Position numbers and translations under genes: made by a program. DNA of 64,000 bases from Pithys albifrons albifrons (lineage: Eukaryota > Chordata > Aves > Passeriformes > Thamnophilidae): positions 3,591,520-3,655,519 of the forward strand of contig NC_092460.1 of assembly GCF_047495875.1 (NCBI RefSeq), given 5' to 3'. The first letter of the stretch is position 1, and every line of letters starts with the position of its first letter. A model generated the notes under the pieces. It saw only the letters and a list, made by a program, of their open reading frames with translations. It was not told the origin of the DNA and did no database searches. Of this stretch, positions 1-10,761 are shown piece after piece.

Positions 1-1340
1 TGTTAGAGAAACCTGAGCAGAGTTTCTGGGAAGTGTTTCAGTGGGGATCTCTGCAGCAGGAAGCACTCAGAGCTGAGAGGTGCCAGCACAGATGAGACAA
101 GGAAACAAGAGCTGGCAAGGAAAGCATCAATTTGTGGTTCTTGCTGCCTCAGCTGCCACAGCCCCTGCTCCTGGGTGAGGGTTGGGACTGAGTGGCATGA
201 CAGGAAAGAGAGGAGACCAAGCAGTCACTTGGAAAATAACTGAACATGCTTCAATGTTTGTTGGAAATGGCTTTTCTTTTTTTTTCTTTTTTTTTTTTTG
301 AGAAGGACTTAGCCCTGAACTCCTAACAACTAAGAAAGAGTGAAAGATTTGCTAAACTTGCTCTATTTGAGATCACAAACATAAAAAGGCTCTCCTAAAA
401 ATCCACAGGTAGGCATTTCACTGGCTATTTACAATAGTTTACCTGAAATGGCCTGAACATGCAGAGTGTGTGGACATGTGTGTGAGAAAACCATCCCCAG
501 GGCAGGAGCCAGAGCTGAGTCCACTTGGGTGGGATTCCTCCTGCTGAGACATCCAGAAGGCTTAAAAAACAAAATTATAACAGCAAGGGGGGAATAAAAT
601 GCCCTCTACCTTCTATCTGGGATTTGCATTTCAGAATTCAATCCCCTCTTGAGTTACAGCTCTCTGTAAATCTGATGACCTTTGACCAGGAGAAATTAAG
701 TTCAATGATTTTCTGATTTGTTTGAAAATTAACCTCACAAAGAACTGAATGGCATGGAAAGCTGCAATGGCATACTAAGTTATATAAAACAGGTGGGTCT
801 TCAAATGATCAATTTTTAACTATTTTTGAAAAAGCATTATATATCCAACAAATTAAACAGGGGGTCAAAAATCTTCTACTGGAGGTCATCCCTTGCCTGT
901 TATTCATTCAACAGGAATATTTATTTTGCTTTTTGATCAATAGTTGCTGTACCAATTCCCCTGTTATCTTTAATTCTGTCTCACCATTTTTTTTGCAGTT
1001 AAAAATGTGAAGAATTGATTAAAAAAGTGTCCAAATTGAATATCCATTCCCTGGTTCGAGCTGTGTAATGTCAGTGAAAATCCAGCTCATGATTTCAGTA
1101 GGTGTTGAGTTAGAGCCACATTTTGTGGCATTATCTCAGGTTTATGCATCTTCTCTTTCCTGTTTCATCTAAGCCAAGTTTTGATGCCCTTCCTGCTGCT
1201 CCTACAGAGAAATTCTGCAGCCACTGTGACACCTGAGATGCACCCAATTTCTCCTGTAATTCCTTGAAGTTCCTTCTGTGTTTAAATAATGTCAACTTCA
1301 ATTGGGTTTGAGATGTAGGGAGAGGAAAACTGAGGGATTG
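1..1340. other. Non-coding AT-rich sequence
   Basis: No gene, repeat tail or long open frame is recognisable. A T-rich run near 276-299 and a splice-acceptor-like pyrimidine tract ending in CAG near 999 are present. The sequence after that tract meets a stop within about 15 bases in every frame, so an exon is not supported. Confidence 0.6.
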
Positions 1341-1344
1341 ACTC

Positions 1345-1470
1345 CCTGGTCTCGTGGTTAATGCACTGCGATTTGGGATGAGGAGAGGTGTCAAGTTCAA
1401 TTCTCTGCTTCAAATAAGGAGGATGGATTTGAACTTAAATCTCCTGTATTCCCAGGGCTAACCCTGGGCA
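1345..1470. repeat. Ancient palindromic tRNA-like repeat (SINE/MITE-type fossil)
   Basis: The left arm (about 1350-1402) carries an A-box-like GTGGTTAATGC and a B-box-like AAGTTCAATTC. The right arm (about 1424-1470) reads, on the other strand, as a diverged copy with the same order of blocks: GGTTA, GGGA, GGAGA, AAGTTCAA. The unit therefore forms an imperfect inverted repeat. The ordered blocks resemble a palindromic tRNA-like element I recall from bird, crocodile and turtle DNA. The family name is not certain, and it could instead be a diverged MIR-type SINE. No terminal duplication is visible, which fits great age. Confidence 0.5.
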
Positions 1471-1550
1471 GCTGAGCACTCACTGCATTGCTGCCTTTCC
1501 CCTCCTGGTTCTTCTTGGGACAAGAAAACACTCAGATTTGTTCTGCAAGG

Positions 1551-1947
1551 AGGAAACACTGAGAGAGTTGAGGTTGTCCAGCCTGGAGAAGAAAAGGCTC
1601 CAGGGAGACCTTAGAGCAGCTCCCAGTGCCTAAAGGGCTCTAAGAGAGCTGGAGAAGGATTTGGGAGAAGGGATGGAATCTTAGAACTAGAGGTAGTGGT
1701 TTTAAACTGAAAGAGGGCAGGTTTAGATTATTTATTAGGAAGAAATCCTTCCCTGTGAGGGTGGGCAGACTCTGGCACAGGTGCCCAGAGAAGCTGTGGC
1801 TGCCCCATCTCTGGAGGAGTCCAAGGCCAGGCTGGATGGGGCAGGGAGCAACCTGAGCTGGTGGAAGGTGTCCCTGCCCATGACAGGATGAACTGGATGG
1901 TCCTTAAGGCCCCTTCCAACCCAAACCCTTCTGTGATTCTGTGATTT
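1551..1947 (+). mobile_element. CR1 LINE, old 3' fragment
   Basis: The fragment begins in the CR1 reverse-transcriptase C-terminal region; the stretch after 1565 encodes the conserved motif LSSLEKKRLQ in decayed form. It runs through the 3' UTR with the characteristic text around a wash of GGTGCCCAGAGAAGCTGTGG and ends in two ATTCTGTG-type tail units. Frameshifts and stops are frequent, so it is dead. It belongs to an older subfamily than the copies at 13.9, 17.9, 37.0 and 59.7 kb. Confidence 0.9.
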
Positions 1948-4900
1948 GTTATGAATGGCAGAAGGTCCCCTCCAGCCAAGGGACAAGCACATCATCTCCC
2001 AAAAAGCAAGACTGAAGCCATAATACCTTCCCCAGTACCTCCTTCAGATGGTGTCACTGTAAGCTGCTTTTATTCAGGACTGGGCTCACTGCACCCCACT
2101 TGGGGCATGGTGGACCTGAACATCCCACATGATCCAGAGGTGGGAAAGCAGAGCCAAGGTGGCATCCACTTTGTGGCTCTAAACCAGCAGCCCTGAGGTG
2201 AGATACGTGAGCTGGGGGTAATTTCAGCCCCTGTTCCACCTCACACAGGTCTCCACGGGAGTGCTGGATGTACAGCCTGTCAGAATCTTCAAAGGAACGT
2301 GACATTAACAATCTATCAAGGTTTGCTCTTCCCTGAAGGTATCAAGAGCAGGACTCCCACTGACATCAGTTAGCAGCCTCCAGCCTGCTGCCAATGCAAT
2401 AAGTTTGTTTTTTAAGAGGTTAACAGCTCTGTGGGAAGGTCAGGGTGTACCTCTCTCATCTCTGAGAGCAGTCAGCATCCATCAGAGCACACTCCAAACC
2501 CTGCAGGTGCTGGAGCTCCAGTGCTCAAGCACTGCCCCATATCTGTTCCAAAAACACGTGACCTCAGTTTGCTAGGAATTATTTTCAAAGGGAGCTTGAC
2601 TTCTTTCTAGATAAAATATTGTGACCTGAGAAAGAAAACAAAGCACACAAGGGTTAAAACTGAGGAGGGATAAATAAATAATGTTTGGTAAGATAATGAT
2701 TGGAGACCAGCTGTTACTGAACAAACATTTATTATTATAAATCATCAAAGGTCTAATAAAATATACACTTACCAGAACAACACTAAACAAAAATGCTTAT
2801 GTAATAATTAAATATGCAAAATTCACAGCTCCCCAGAGAATTTTTCAGGGACAGGTCCAAATCTATTTCACTTGCTTGCAAATCACTCATAGACAGCAGT
2901 GTTAAAAATCCTTTGTCCTTGCTAAGATTTATTTAATCATTTAAAGCACGACTTGTGTCGAGACAATGAAGACATAATTGGAAGATAACCCTGATTATAA
3001 CATAGCAGTGGTGGAGAATTCCAAATAAATGTGCATGTTATGCCCTTCTTTCTACTAGGGGGAAAAAAAAAAGTGGGATTATTGAAATGCTGGATGACAG
3101 GCTGTACTAACAGGTGCTTGGGTGAACCTCACATTTCCTTGCATGACCTGGCAGCTGGAATGTTGCTGGAATTCAGCACAAAGCAGTCAAATCTGGAAGA
3201 GCACAGAAAGATACACAAAAAAAAGGAACAATGTTGGTGAAGAACCTGGGAAAGGACAGAGGCTGGGAAATACCTTCCCTAGGAAAGTGTGTGAATGTGT
3301 GGCAGCAGAGGGGAGCTGCGTTCTGGCTTCACGGAGCTGTAAGCAGAGTGTGTCAGCCCTCCTGGTGTGAGATCATGTGAGAATATGAGGCACAAATAGG
3401 CCCTGCAAAGTTAAGCAATACCAATGTATTTCCCCCCAGGTAGAATGAGATAAAAATAACATGAGTTTTGTGAGAATAGAGATAATAAATAGTTTTAAAC
3501 CCCAAACCAAACCAGTCTCTTTAGATGTTGACAACAGCTGAGGATGCTGAGGTCGATGCTGAGGTCATGAACACTTCAGCCTTCCCAGACCAGACTCCTG
3601 AGCCTTCCCCCCAAATGCCCAGTTGTTGCCATGCAAATGGCAGTGTGTGAATTTGGCAGCTCCCAATCACTCAGAGTGAAGCTGCTCTGACCCCACACTT
3701 TGAAACCTGAGCCTGAATGAAGCGGCAAATATTTCAAGGCACTGTGTGAAAGCTGAAGGGCAGGAGTGGGGAGCAGCAGAGTGCAGGTGCAGCTCAGGGC
3801 TGGGAGGAAGTGTTTGCTTGCACATGTTACACCCCATCACTCCCATTTGCATTCCTGCTCTTCCTCTGGAGCCTCTCCTGGGTCCCTGCACAGAGAAGAC
3901 TGAGCACTCTCAGCCTGTCAACACTCGGTGCCACTGCAGTGACACTCCCTAAAGGGATGCTTTTCCAAGGCATGGCTTTTGACAGTGGCATCCAAAATGA
4001 CAATCCCTGTTCTGCTTGGAAGTTTTTGGAGCCTCTTGCAGCCACTCTGGGTATTCAGTGTGTTGGGTGGAAAGCACTGGATGCTGCTGAGCTGCAGAGT
4101 GAAATAATAATTTCCCTTTATTTGGTGGCAGGATGTTTGAGTGGCGTGGGGTTAGGCTGAGCAGGTAATGAGTGGCTTTCAAAAGGACCTGAAGATACCA
4201 CAGATTCACAAAATGACATTTTAATCACGCCTTGAGCAATTTGCTAATTACATTCAACTGCTCTTAGAGGAAAAACAGGAGTTGTCAGGATTTTGTAGAG
4301 ACAAGCAGAAAATTGGTTTGGGTACACCACTGATTATTATGAATACCTCGGTGTCATATTATCCAGAAAAGACACAATGGCAGATTCCAGCAGAAGTCAT
4401 ATTTGCAGTTCTCTTTCCAACCTTTTTTTTAATACAGTAAATTTGGTCATCATTTTATTCTTCCTTTTTTTTTTTTTGCCTTGCAGTACATTTTTTCTAT
4501 ATTTAAGTATGTATAATGGATCTGCTAAAAACCATCAGAGACCATTAAGCCAGAGAAGCATGAAATCAAGTAGAAATTATTATTTTAATTCCATGCACTT
4601 GTGCATAACAGTATGAACATGGTGCCAAATAAACATTCATCAGAACTCCAGCTAGTACTCAAGGCAGTAATCTGATTTCCACTTTGGAAGCAGGGAATAC
4701 ACGCCTGCATACATTCCAAGAGATGTTTAGGTGCAAACCCCAGCCTGGATATATTCTGATAGGCAAAAGAAAATGCTAATTACTCAATAGTAATTTTATT
4801 CTTAAAAACTCTTCAAATGGCAGCACTGGGCCTTGGCAGACAAGGAGCAATCTGTGAACTCTGTCAGTCATGTGTGACACAGAAACTCAAGCTCAGTGTT

Positions 4901-6780
4901 CATTAACTTTGTATGATGCTGTTTCTTTGTGAGCAGCTTTAGAGTCTGGATCTGACATGGAATTTCTGAAGGGAATCTGCCATTTGACTTGGTTTAGTTT
5001 GTGGCAGAGATCTCTGGTGTGTGGCAGGCACAGCAAAATCAGTGTCCTAATCCAAACAGACAGATGTTCTGCCCTGCATTGATTCTGTAGGCATGGCTGG
5101 GGTGGGGTATATACAAGGCAGTTTGTTAAGTCCCTTTAACTGCTGGTGGACAACTGGCCAAAGATCTTTCAGCTTAGAACAGATCAAAACTTGGTATTTC
5201 TGTTTTGGGCTGACACAGATGTCATAAGACATGGATATAATCCTACCAGGAAACATAATGTTGGTTCTCCTCTGTTCCAGGACTAATTCTAAACTGCATA
5301 TTCAACCTGCATGTTAGGTCAAAAATTCTGCATAATTATTTCAATCAGCAGCTCTGACTTGCCATTCTCTGATTTTTCTGATAATTAGGATATCATGCTC
5401 AGGGTTTAGACACAAAATAAAGTTACCTTGTACCATCTACATTCCTGCAGGGCCTAAGCCCTGCACACTGCACAGTAATACAAGTTCAGGTAATTTTCTG
5501 TATAAAAGACTCTGATAGTTTAAACAGAACTTTGAGAAGACTCTTGGGAACCTGCTGCAGGTCAGCTGTGCTGTCTTATTTCTTGTGTTGAGCCTAAGAA
5601 AGGTGCTTGTTTGTCATGTCCACATTCCTGGGGTAAAAAAAACAACAAACAGTTGTTCACAACTTGAATTAGTTGAAGGGTTCATGAATATGGATGTTAC
5701 AGCAATGATCATATGAAGCAAAAAATATTTGACTCTGTAATGATGTAAAGACTTGAGGTCTTGTTCTTGAAGTTGTAGGGAAATGGGAACTGAAACATGT
5801 TAAAACATCTCATGGTTCCTTCACCATAAAACTGGTCTCTTACCTTGCCAATACCCAGCAGCTTCTCAGCCAATAATCCTGGACCTCTGCCAAGGTAGGA
5901 AGGGAAGTGGTGTCTCCTTTCTCCCTCACCAAGGACCAAGGAAGAGCAGTTTACTTACAGTACAAACATCCAAGTGATTTTCAAGCTACAGCAGTTTTTC
6001 ACCAACAGCTGTCTCAATTATCCTAAAAATGTTCAGATGTGATCTGGAAAATGAGTCCTTGCCTCAAAACAGAAACTTGCTGCACACTGAGCTAAGAATA
6101 GGTGAACTTGTCTGGGTGCTTTCTTAGGCCTGTCACATTGTGTTTGCCAGACACAGCCGTGAATAATAATCCTCACAGCAGAAATGGAATATATTAATCA
6201 CAAGTAGTCTTTTTTAAGTGCTGCTTCCCTGTCTCTGTGGCCCATCCTGCCACTCTTGTTTTCCTGTTCGGAGCAGCTTACAGAGAAACATGAATTTCCT
6301 TGTGCAAATTCCTGGAGTGCAAACGTAGCTGATGTAGCACTTGGGTGGCTGAGCTGAAGTGCTGATGGAGCAGGATGTGCCAGGCTGGCACTGCAAGGAT
6401 CACACTGTGCAGTCTGTCTGGGGCACAGAGGAGTTCCCTCTGAGGGCTGGCAGGGAGATGACCCCCAGCAGTGATGGATTCAGGGCTGCCACTGCCAGGT
6501 TTATCCTCAATTAATTCAATTTAAAGAAAAAACTCTTCTACACGAATAGAATAAGGCACTTTTAGAGTGATAAGCAGAGCAATGTCTGTCACAAGCTAAT
6601 ATAATAATTTCTTGATCATAGTGTTTGAAAGTTATCACAGCTCAGGGAGAGAAAAGGGACCCATCCTTTCCAAGCAGGGATTGAAACCCAGGGAAAAAGG
6701 GCATTCCCCAAGGATTTTAAGGGAACCTGCTGAGGAGAGTCTAATCTGGCCTCCCTCAATCCCAGACTGGTATTTGAGGC
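1948..6780. other. Non-coding AT-rich sequence, no feature recognised
   Basis: No CR1 tail, LTR end or convincing exon was seen. Short open frames (for example 3667-3891 and 3810-4160) overlap on both strands without coding-like composition. A 12-base near-repeat (GATGCTGAGGTC) occurs twice at about 3543-3567. Confidence 0.5.
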
Positions 6781-6826
6781 ACTCAGCAATGTTTCTTCTC
6801 TACACTCAGCAATGTTTCTTCTCTAG
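6781..6826. repeat. 23-bp tandem duplication, 2 copies
   Basis: The unit starting ACTCAGCAATGTTTCTTCTC occurs at 6781-6803 and again at 6804-6826. The copies differ only at the last base (C versus G). Such a near-perfect two-copy tandem suggests a recent slippage event. Confidence 0.9.
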
Positions 6827-7749
6827 ACTCACTGCACCTTGAAAGGGCTCTGAGCACGTGGGTGATTCCCACTCACAGCTATTAATAAATTCCATAGACA
6901 AGACATGGGAAAACAGAGCAAGCCATCAAAGCTCAGGTTTACAGAGCAGGAAAATCTCTAGGAGAGGCAATTGAAAAAAGAGAAAGTCCTCTCAAGCATT
7001 CTATGACACTGAAGTATGATCTTGATGAGCATCCACAGAGAGGAGAAGCTCCTCTACAGTCCCTTCCTTCCAGACAAATAACCTGACTTAGCAGATGGCC
7101 CATTGTAATCAAAACCTGAATATTATAACCCCTCTTCTCCTTGCTTTCCAAGGGTAGGTTGGTTTAATGGTCACAGTTTACTACCATCAGACCAGAACTG
7201 CACTGGGGCATTCCCCTTTGGTGCTGAGTGGAGAATAGTTCCTGTGGTTCCAGTGTAAAATGCAAAGTGAAGCATCTCAGCCCACCTGCTGCCTTTCAGC
7301 ATGGAAATAAGTGGCTGTAAAAGAAAAGGATGAAACAATATTTCCCTGCTTCCCTTGCTTTTCTGGCTTCTTGATGTTGTCTGTGCTGCCCTTTGCTCTG
7401 TCATCTCTCTCCCTGGCTCTCAGGAGGAGGAGGATCCTGTTGCATACTAAAGAGCTGGAGGCAGTTAATGAATAACAAACTGCAGAGTGGCGCCTTCCCA
7501 GACTCTCAAATCTCACAAAATGCCTTACAGAAGTGTAAGGCACCTGAGATGAGGCACCTCCCTTCTGGATTTGCACTGCCTGAGAAGGGCTGTGAGCTCG
7601 GGAGGGTCTCTTGGTGGCAGTGTAGGGACCCTCAGAGTAACATCTTCCACCCCTCCCTTCTGTCTCTTCCACTTTTAGTGGTACTTGGGTCCTTCAGGAC
7701 AGTTCCAGCCTTGGCATTGCAATCAGTATGGTTTAGTTTCCTGACATAG
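6827..7749. other. Sequence upstream of the exon candidate
   Basis: The forward frame used by the candidate exon at 7750 is also open from 7393 to a TAG at 7747-7749. A strong acceptor-like pyrimidine tract ends in TTTTAG at 7677. If that acceptor is used, the frame of the downstream exon still hits the TAG, so 7678-7749 would have to be untranslated. No other feature is recognised. Confidence 0.4.
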
Positions 7750-8010
7750 AGAAGAATCCACAGCCCAGACATGAGCACCCAAACTCCTCATGCAGCATTT
7801 GGGAAGGCCAAAACACCTTCACAAAGAAGCCAGAATATCCACAGCTGGGTGGAAAATCAGCTGGAGCAGCTTCCTAGAGCTTCAAAGCCCAAAGTCCCTC
7901 AGGCCCTTGATGAATATCAACTCCTGTTGGCTGCTTATGCCAGCAGAGCACCCAAACTCCCACCCCACCTTGTGACAGATGAGCTGAGCTACAACAACTC
8001 TGGCCTCTGA
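7750..8010 (+). CDS. Possible terminal coding exon, unknown protein
   Basis: The frame is open for 86 codons from an acceptor-like CCTGACATAG (ending 7749) to TGA at 8008-8010. A Met lies at 7771. The protein is hydrophilic and natural-looking in composition. It has a basic Ser/Thr/Gln-rich start (SQRSQ), a short amphipathic stretch with WVENQLEQLP and LDEYQLLLAAY, then a Pro-rich turn and the end ELSYNNSGL. I do not recognise the family. AATAAA lies at 8014-8019, only three bases after the stop; this fits a transcript end but would give an unusually short 3' UTR. Upstream exons were not identified. A TAG at 7747 shows that the frame cannot simply continue upstream. It could be a chance open frame, since several others of similar look exist here. 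Confidence 0.33.
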   Translation, partial: RRIHSPDMSTQTPHAAFGKAKTPSQRSQNIHSWVENQLEQLPRASKPKVPQALDEYQLLLAAYASRAPKLPPHLVTDELSYNNSGL

Positions 8011-8013
8011 ATT

Positions 8014-8019
8014 AATAAA
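8014..8019 (+). promoter_or_regulatory. Polyadenylation signal AATAAA after the exon candidate
   Basis: A canonical hexamer stands directly behind the TGA of the 7750-8010 frame, followed by AT-rich sequence. In AT-rich DNA this hexamer is frequent by chance, so it supports the exon only weakly. Confidence 0.3.
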
Positions 8020-8987
8020 GAATAATATTATAAATGTGCCCTACATTGTTGTCTTTGCTGTGGAATTTTGCTGTTCCTGTCCCTGTTTAGGGGATTGCCA
8101 TCAAGCAAACTGACTTCAAAAGAGTGAATCTGCAAAATACAGCCCCCAAACTCATAGTCTAAGTTCAATGCAAGTCAAACAAGAGAGACTCATGTACATG
8201 ATTGTCATCAAAAACACCAGCTAGGAAATGGAATAGGGATTACCAGTAGTATCTTCAAAAACACTGCATAATTTGAAGCATAATGAGGAAGAGCTGTGTC
8301 AAAAGCTTATTTGGAGCAAGATAAGGAAAGATAACTACAATAATATTTTTTATTAATTTCTGGTAAGACTATTTTTTCAGCAGCATTCTGGAATAACAGG
8401 TTATATCACTCTCTGTGCTGGGTTGGAATCTTTCCACTGGATGCTGCAGATGCTTTTGAGATTCCCTTTCCCTGCTCATGGGCTGTGGTGGGCAGGAGGT
8501 CAGACCCATCTTTGCTTACCTGTACCTTGGCTAACAGAGGCACCTTTTAGACAAAAGAATGTTTTGCTGATCAGTTGAGACCACCCAATTATCAAAAGAA
8601 TCTCTGCTCTAGCCAGAGAGGTGTATTTGTGCAGATAAACCTGAGGGACAGAAGAAAGCAGCTGTATGGGTTAATATAACACCCTTCTCACAAGAAAAGA
8701 CATCTCCCTGTGGCTTTGGTGGAACTGCCCTGTTAAACCACCTGCAAGTTAGTCCTTGCAAACAACAGAGCCACCACAGCCTTGCTTTTAAGTGGAATTT
8801 TCTGCAATTTATTAGGCCTCTTCCCTGGCAGGGAGCTGCCTCAGGAGCCAGCCACTCTGAGCTTCACCAGGTCTCCTCTTGCAGCACATTCCAGGCCTCT
8901 GGAATGCCCTGTGATCGGGACCTTGCCCTGCACACCTCGTACAGCTGCACATCTGGCACATCTCCACACACATGACAAGGTTTTCCT
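8020..8987. other. Non-coding sequence, no feature recognised
   Basis: AT-rich to about 8780, then moderately GC-rich. The open frame 8782-9054 runs into a CR1 fragment and has no recognisable domain. Confidence 0.5.
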
Positions 8988-9066
8988 GGAATCATGGAAT
9001 GGGTTGGATAGGACCTCAAAGTCCTCCTTGTTCCACCCTTCCACCTTCCACTAGCCCAGGTTGCTC
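8988..9066 (-). mobile_element. CR1 LINE, short 3' fragment
   Basis: Read on the - strand this is a CR1 3' end. It starts with the terminal block (rc of AATCATGGAATGGGTTGGAT) and extends into the block around CTAGCCCAGGTTGCTC. It is a heavily truncated copy of about 80 bases with several substitutions, from an old subfamily. Confidence 0.75.
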
Positions 9067-10378
9067 AGATTTGCATTCAATCCCTCAGGAAAAGACCTTT
9101 GGGCTGGTCAAAGGTCAGCAGTGCAGCTCATCATTCTGTCCTTCAGCTTTGCCATTAATATCAGGATAAACTGGGAAAAGAACTGAATGAATTCATGTCT
9201 CTGTATGCCTGGGATGTGTTATCTCCCCAGCATGGCTTGCTGGCTCTCACAGAAGAGGATGGCAGAGACGAGAAGGAAAACAAAGGCATTGAGAATTTCA
9301 AAGTGTCTAATTTATTTGGAGCTTTTCATGCAGTTTCAAACGGGAGGAGTAGCCTCTGGTTCCTCCTGGGCTGACACGGATTAGGAGTGGCTTAGTGCTA
9401 CCTCCTTAATCCTGATGTTCCTTAACACTTAGTTGGCCAGGGAAAAACCACAGAAAAGATGTTTCAGGGCTGCTTGGAGGAGTTAAGAGCTTTTGAGCTG
9501 ACTGCAAACTTCATTTGAGTCCTGATGAAACAGAGACATCAACGTGAAGTATTGATTAAACTGCAATGCAAGGCGGGCTGGAAAACTCAGGTTGAAGGCA
9601 AAGCTCTGGTGATTTTTCACAGCAAACAAGCCCTCCCTGACAGCCCCTGCCTCTGACACGGGGCTGGTGCCATCCCAGCCCGTGCTGCAGAAATTCTGGG
9701 AGCTGGCAGCAGCAGGAGAGCCCATGGCAGGCAGGCACCAGGCTGCCCCTCTGCTCAGGGGGACCAGTTTAATTGCACTCAATGTCTGTGGGTCTTTACA
9801 TGCTGAGGCTTTTTTTTCCCTTTCTGCTGCTTTGTTTTATCTCTTCCACGCTGCTGGCACCAGCTCCACTTCACTTCCAACTGCATTTCCTCTGGATAAT
9901 TCAGATTGCAGCCTCTCTTGCTGATTGCTTTTGCTGTGACCTCTGAATTTGCTGAATTTCTGACAAATTAGTTCTCTTTGACATACTGGAAAGAATAAAG
10001 CAATAGAGAAAATAAGAGAATGATGCTGAAACTGTGTTTGTCTGTTGGGCTTCCGCTTCAGCCCCTTGAGCTCTTTACAGAGAAAAACAAAATTATTCCC
10101 ACTTGATGCCTTTTTCCCATCCCAGTTTTCCTGTTTGTGTTTCCTTGCTGTGACCTTGGAATCACTCAGCAGGCAGTGCTTAGAACAGTAGCCAAAGCAA
10201 CAAAAACCTCTTCTGCATAACAACCCATTGGAAAGGGGCTAAAAATTGCTGCAAAATACCGTTGTACATTTCAAGTATTTATTTGTGTTATAATCATTTG
10301 TGTTATGTTAAAACACAGAGGCGAGTAGAGAGGTTCTGAAGTTTTCCTTCAAAAACACAAAATCTCCAATTTCTTTGG
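9067..10378. other. Non-coding sequence with overlapping chance frames
   Basis: Contains a GC-richer patch at 9640-9760 with open frames on both strands (9483-9782, 9667-9924) and a 128-codon reverse frame at 9837-10223. None shows a recognisable domain, splice borders or one-sided coding composition, so none is called a gene. Confidence 0.45.
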
Positions 10379-10761
10379 ATCACAGAACACTTTGGGTTGG
10401 AAGGAACCTTAAAGACCATCCTGTGCCACCCCTGCCATGGGCAGGGACACCTTCACTAGCTCAGGTTGCTCCAAGCCCTGTCCAACCTGGCCTGGGACAC
10501 TTCCAGGGATGGGGCAGCCACAGCTTCTCTGGGCACCTGTGCCAGGGCCTGTTCACCCTCCCAGGAAGGAATTCCTTTCCAATATTCAATATAAAACACT
10601 CCTCCAGCTTAAGGCCACTCTGCCTTGTCTTGTCGCTCCATCCCTTGTCCCAAGTCCCTCTCCAGCACTCCTGGAGCCCCTTTAGGCACTGGAAGGGGGT
10701 CTCAGGTCTCCCTGGAGCCTTCCCTTCTCTAGCCTGAACATCCCCAGCTCTCTCAGCCTGA
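10379..10761 (-). mobile_element. CR1 LINE, old 3' fragment
   Basis: On the - strand it runs from the reverse-transcriptase C-terminal region (rc of ATCCCCAGCTCTCTCAGCCTG at 10739-10759) through the 3' UTR to the terminal block at 10379-10410, which lacks the ATTCTATG tail repeats. The long reverse frame 10461-10889 is produced by this element and its flank and is not a host gene. Subfamily age is similar to the copies at 1.55 and 60.4 kb. Confidence 0.9.

Noticed and set aside
960..1005. Strong acceptor-like TTTTTTTTGCAG
   Set aside because: All frames meet stops within a few codons after it.
1050..1075. GGTTCGAGCTG resembling a tRNA B box
   Set aside because: No A box at the right distance and no cloverleaf arms.
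9837..10223. 128-codon reverse open frame
   Set aside because: No recognised domain or splice context; Lys/Gln-rich composition is expected from A-rich DNA.
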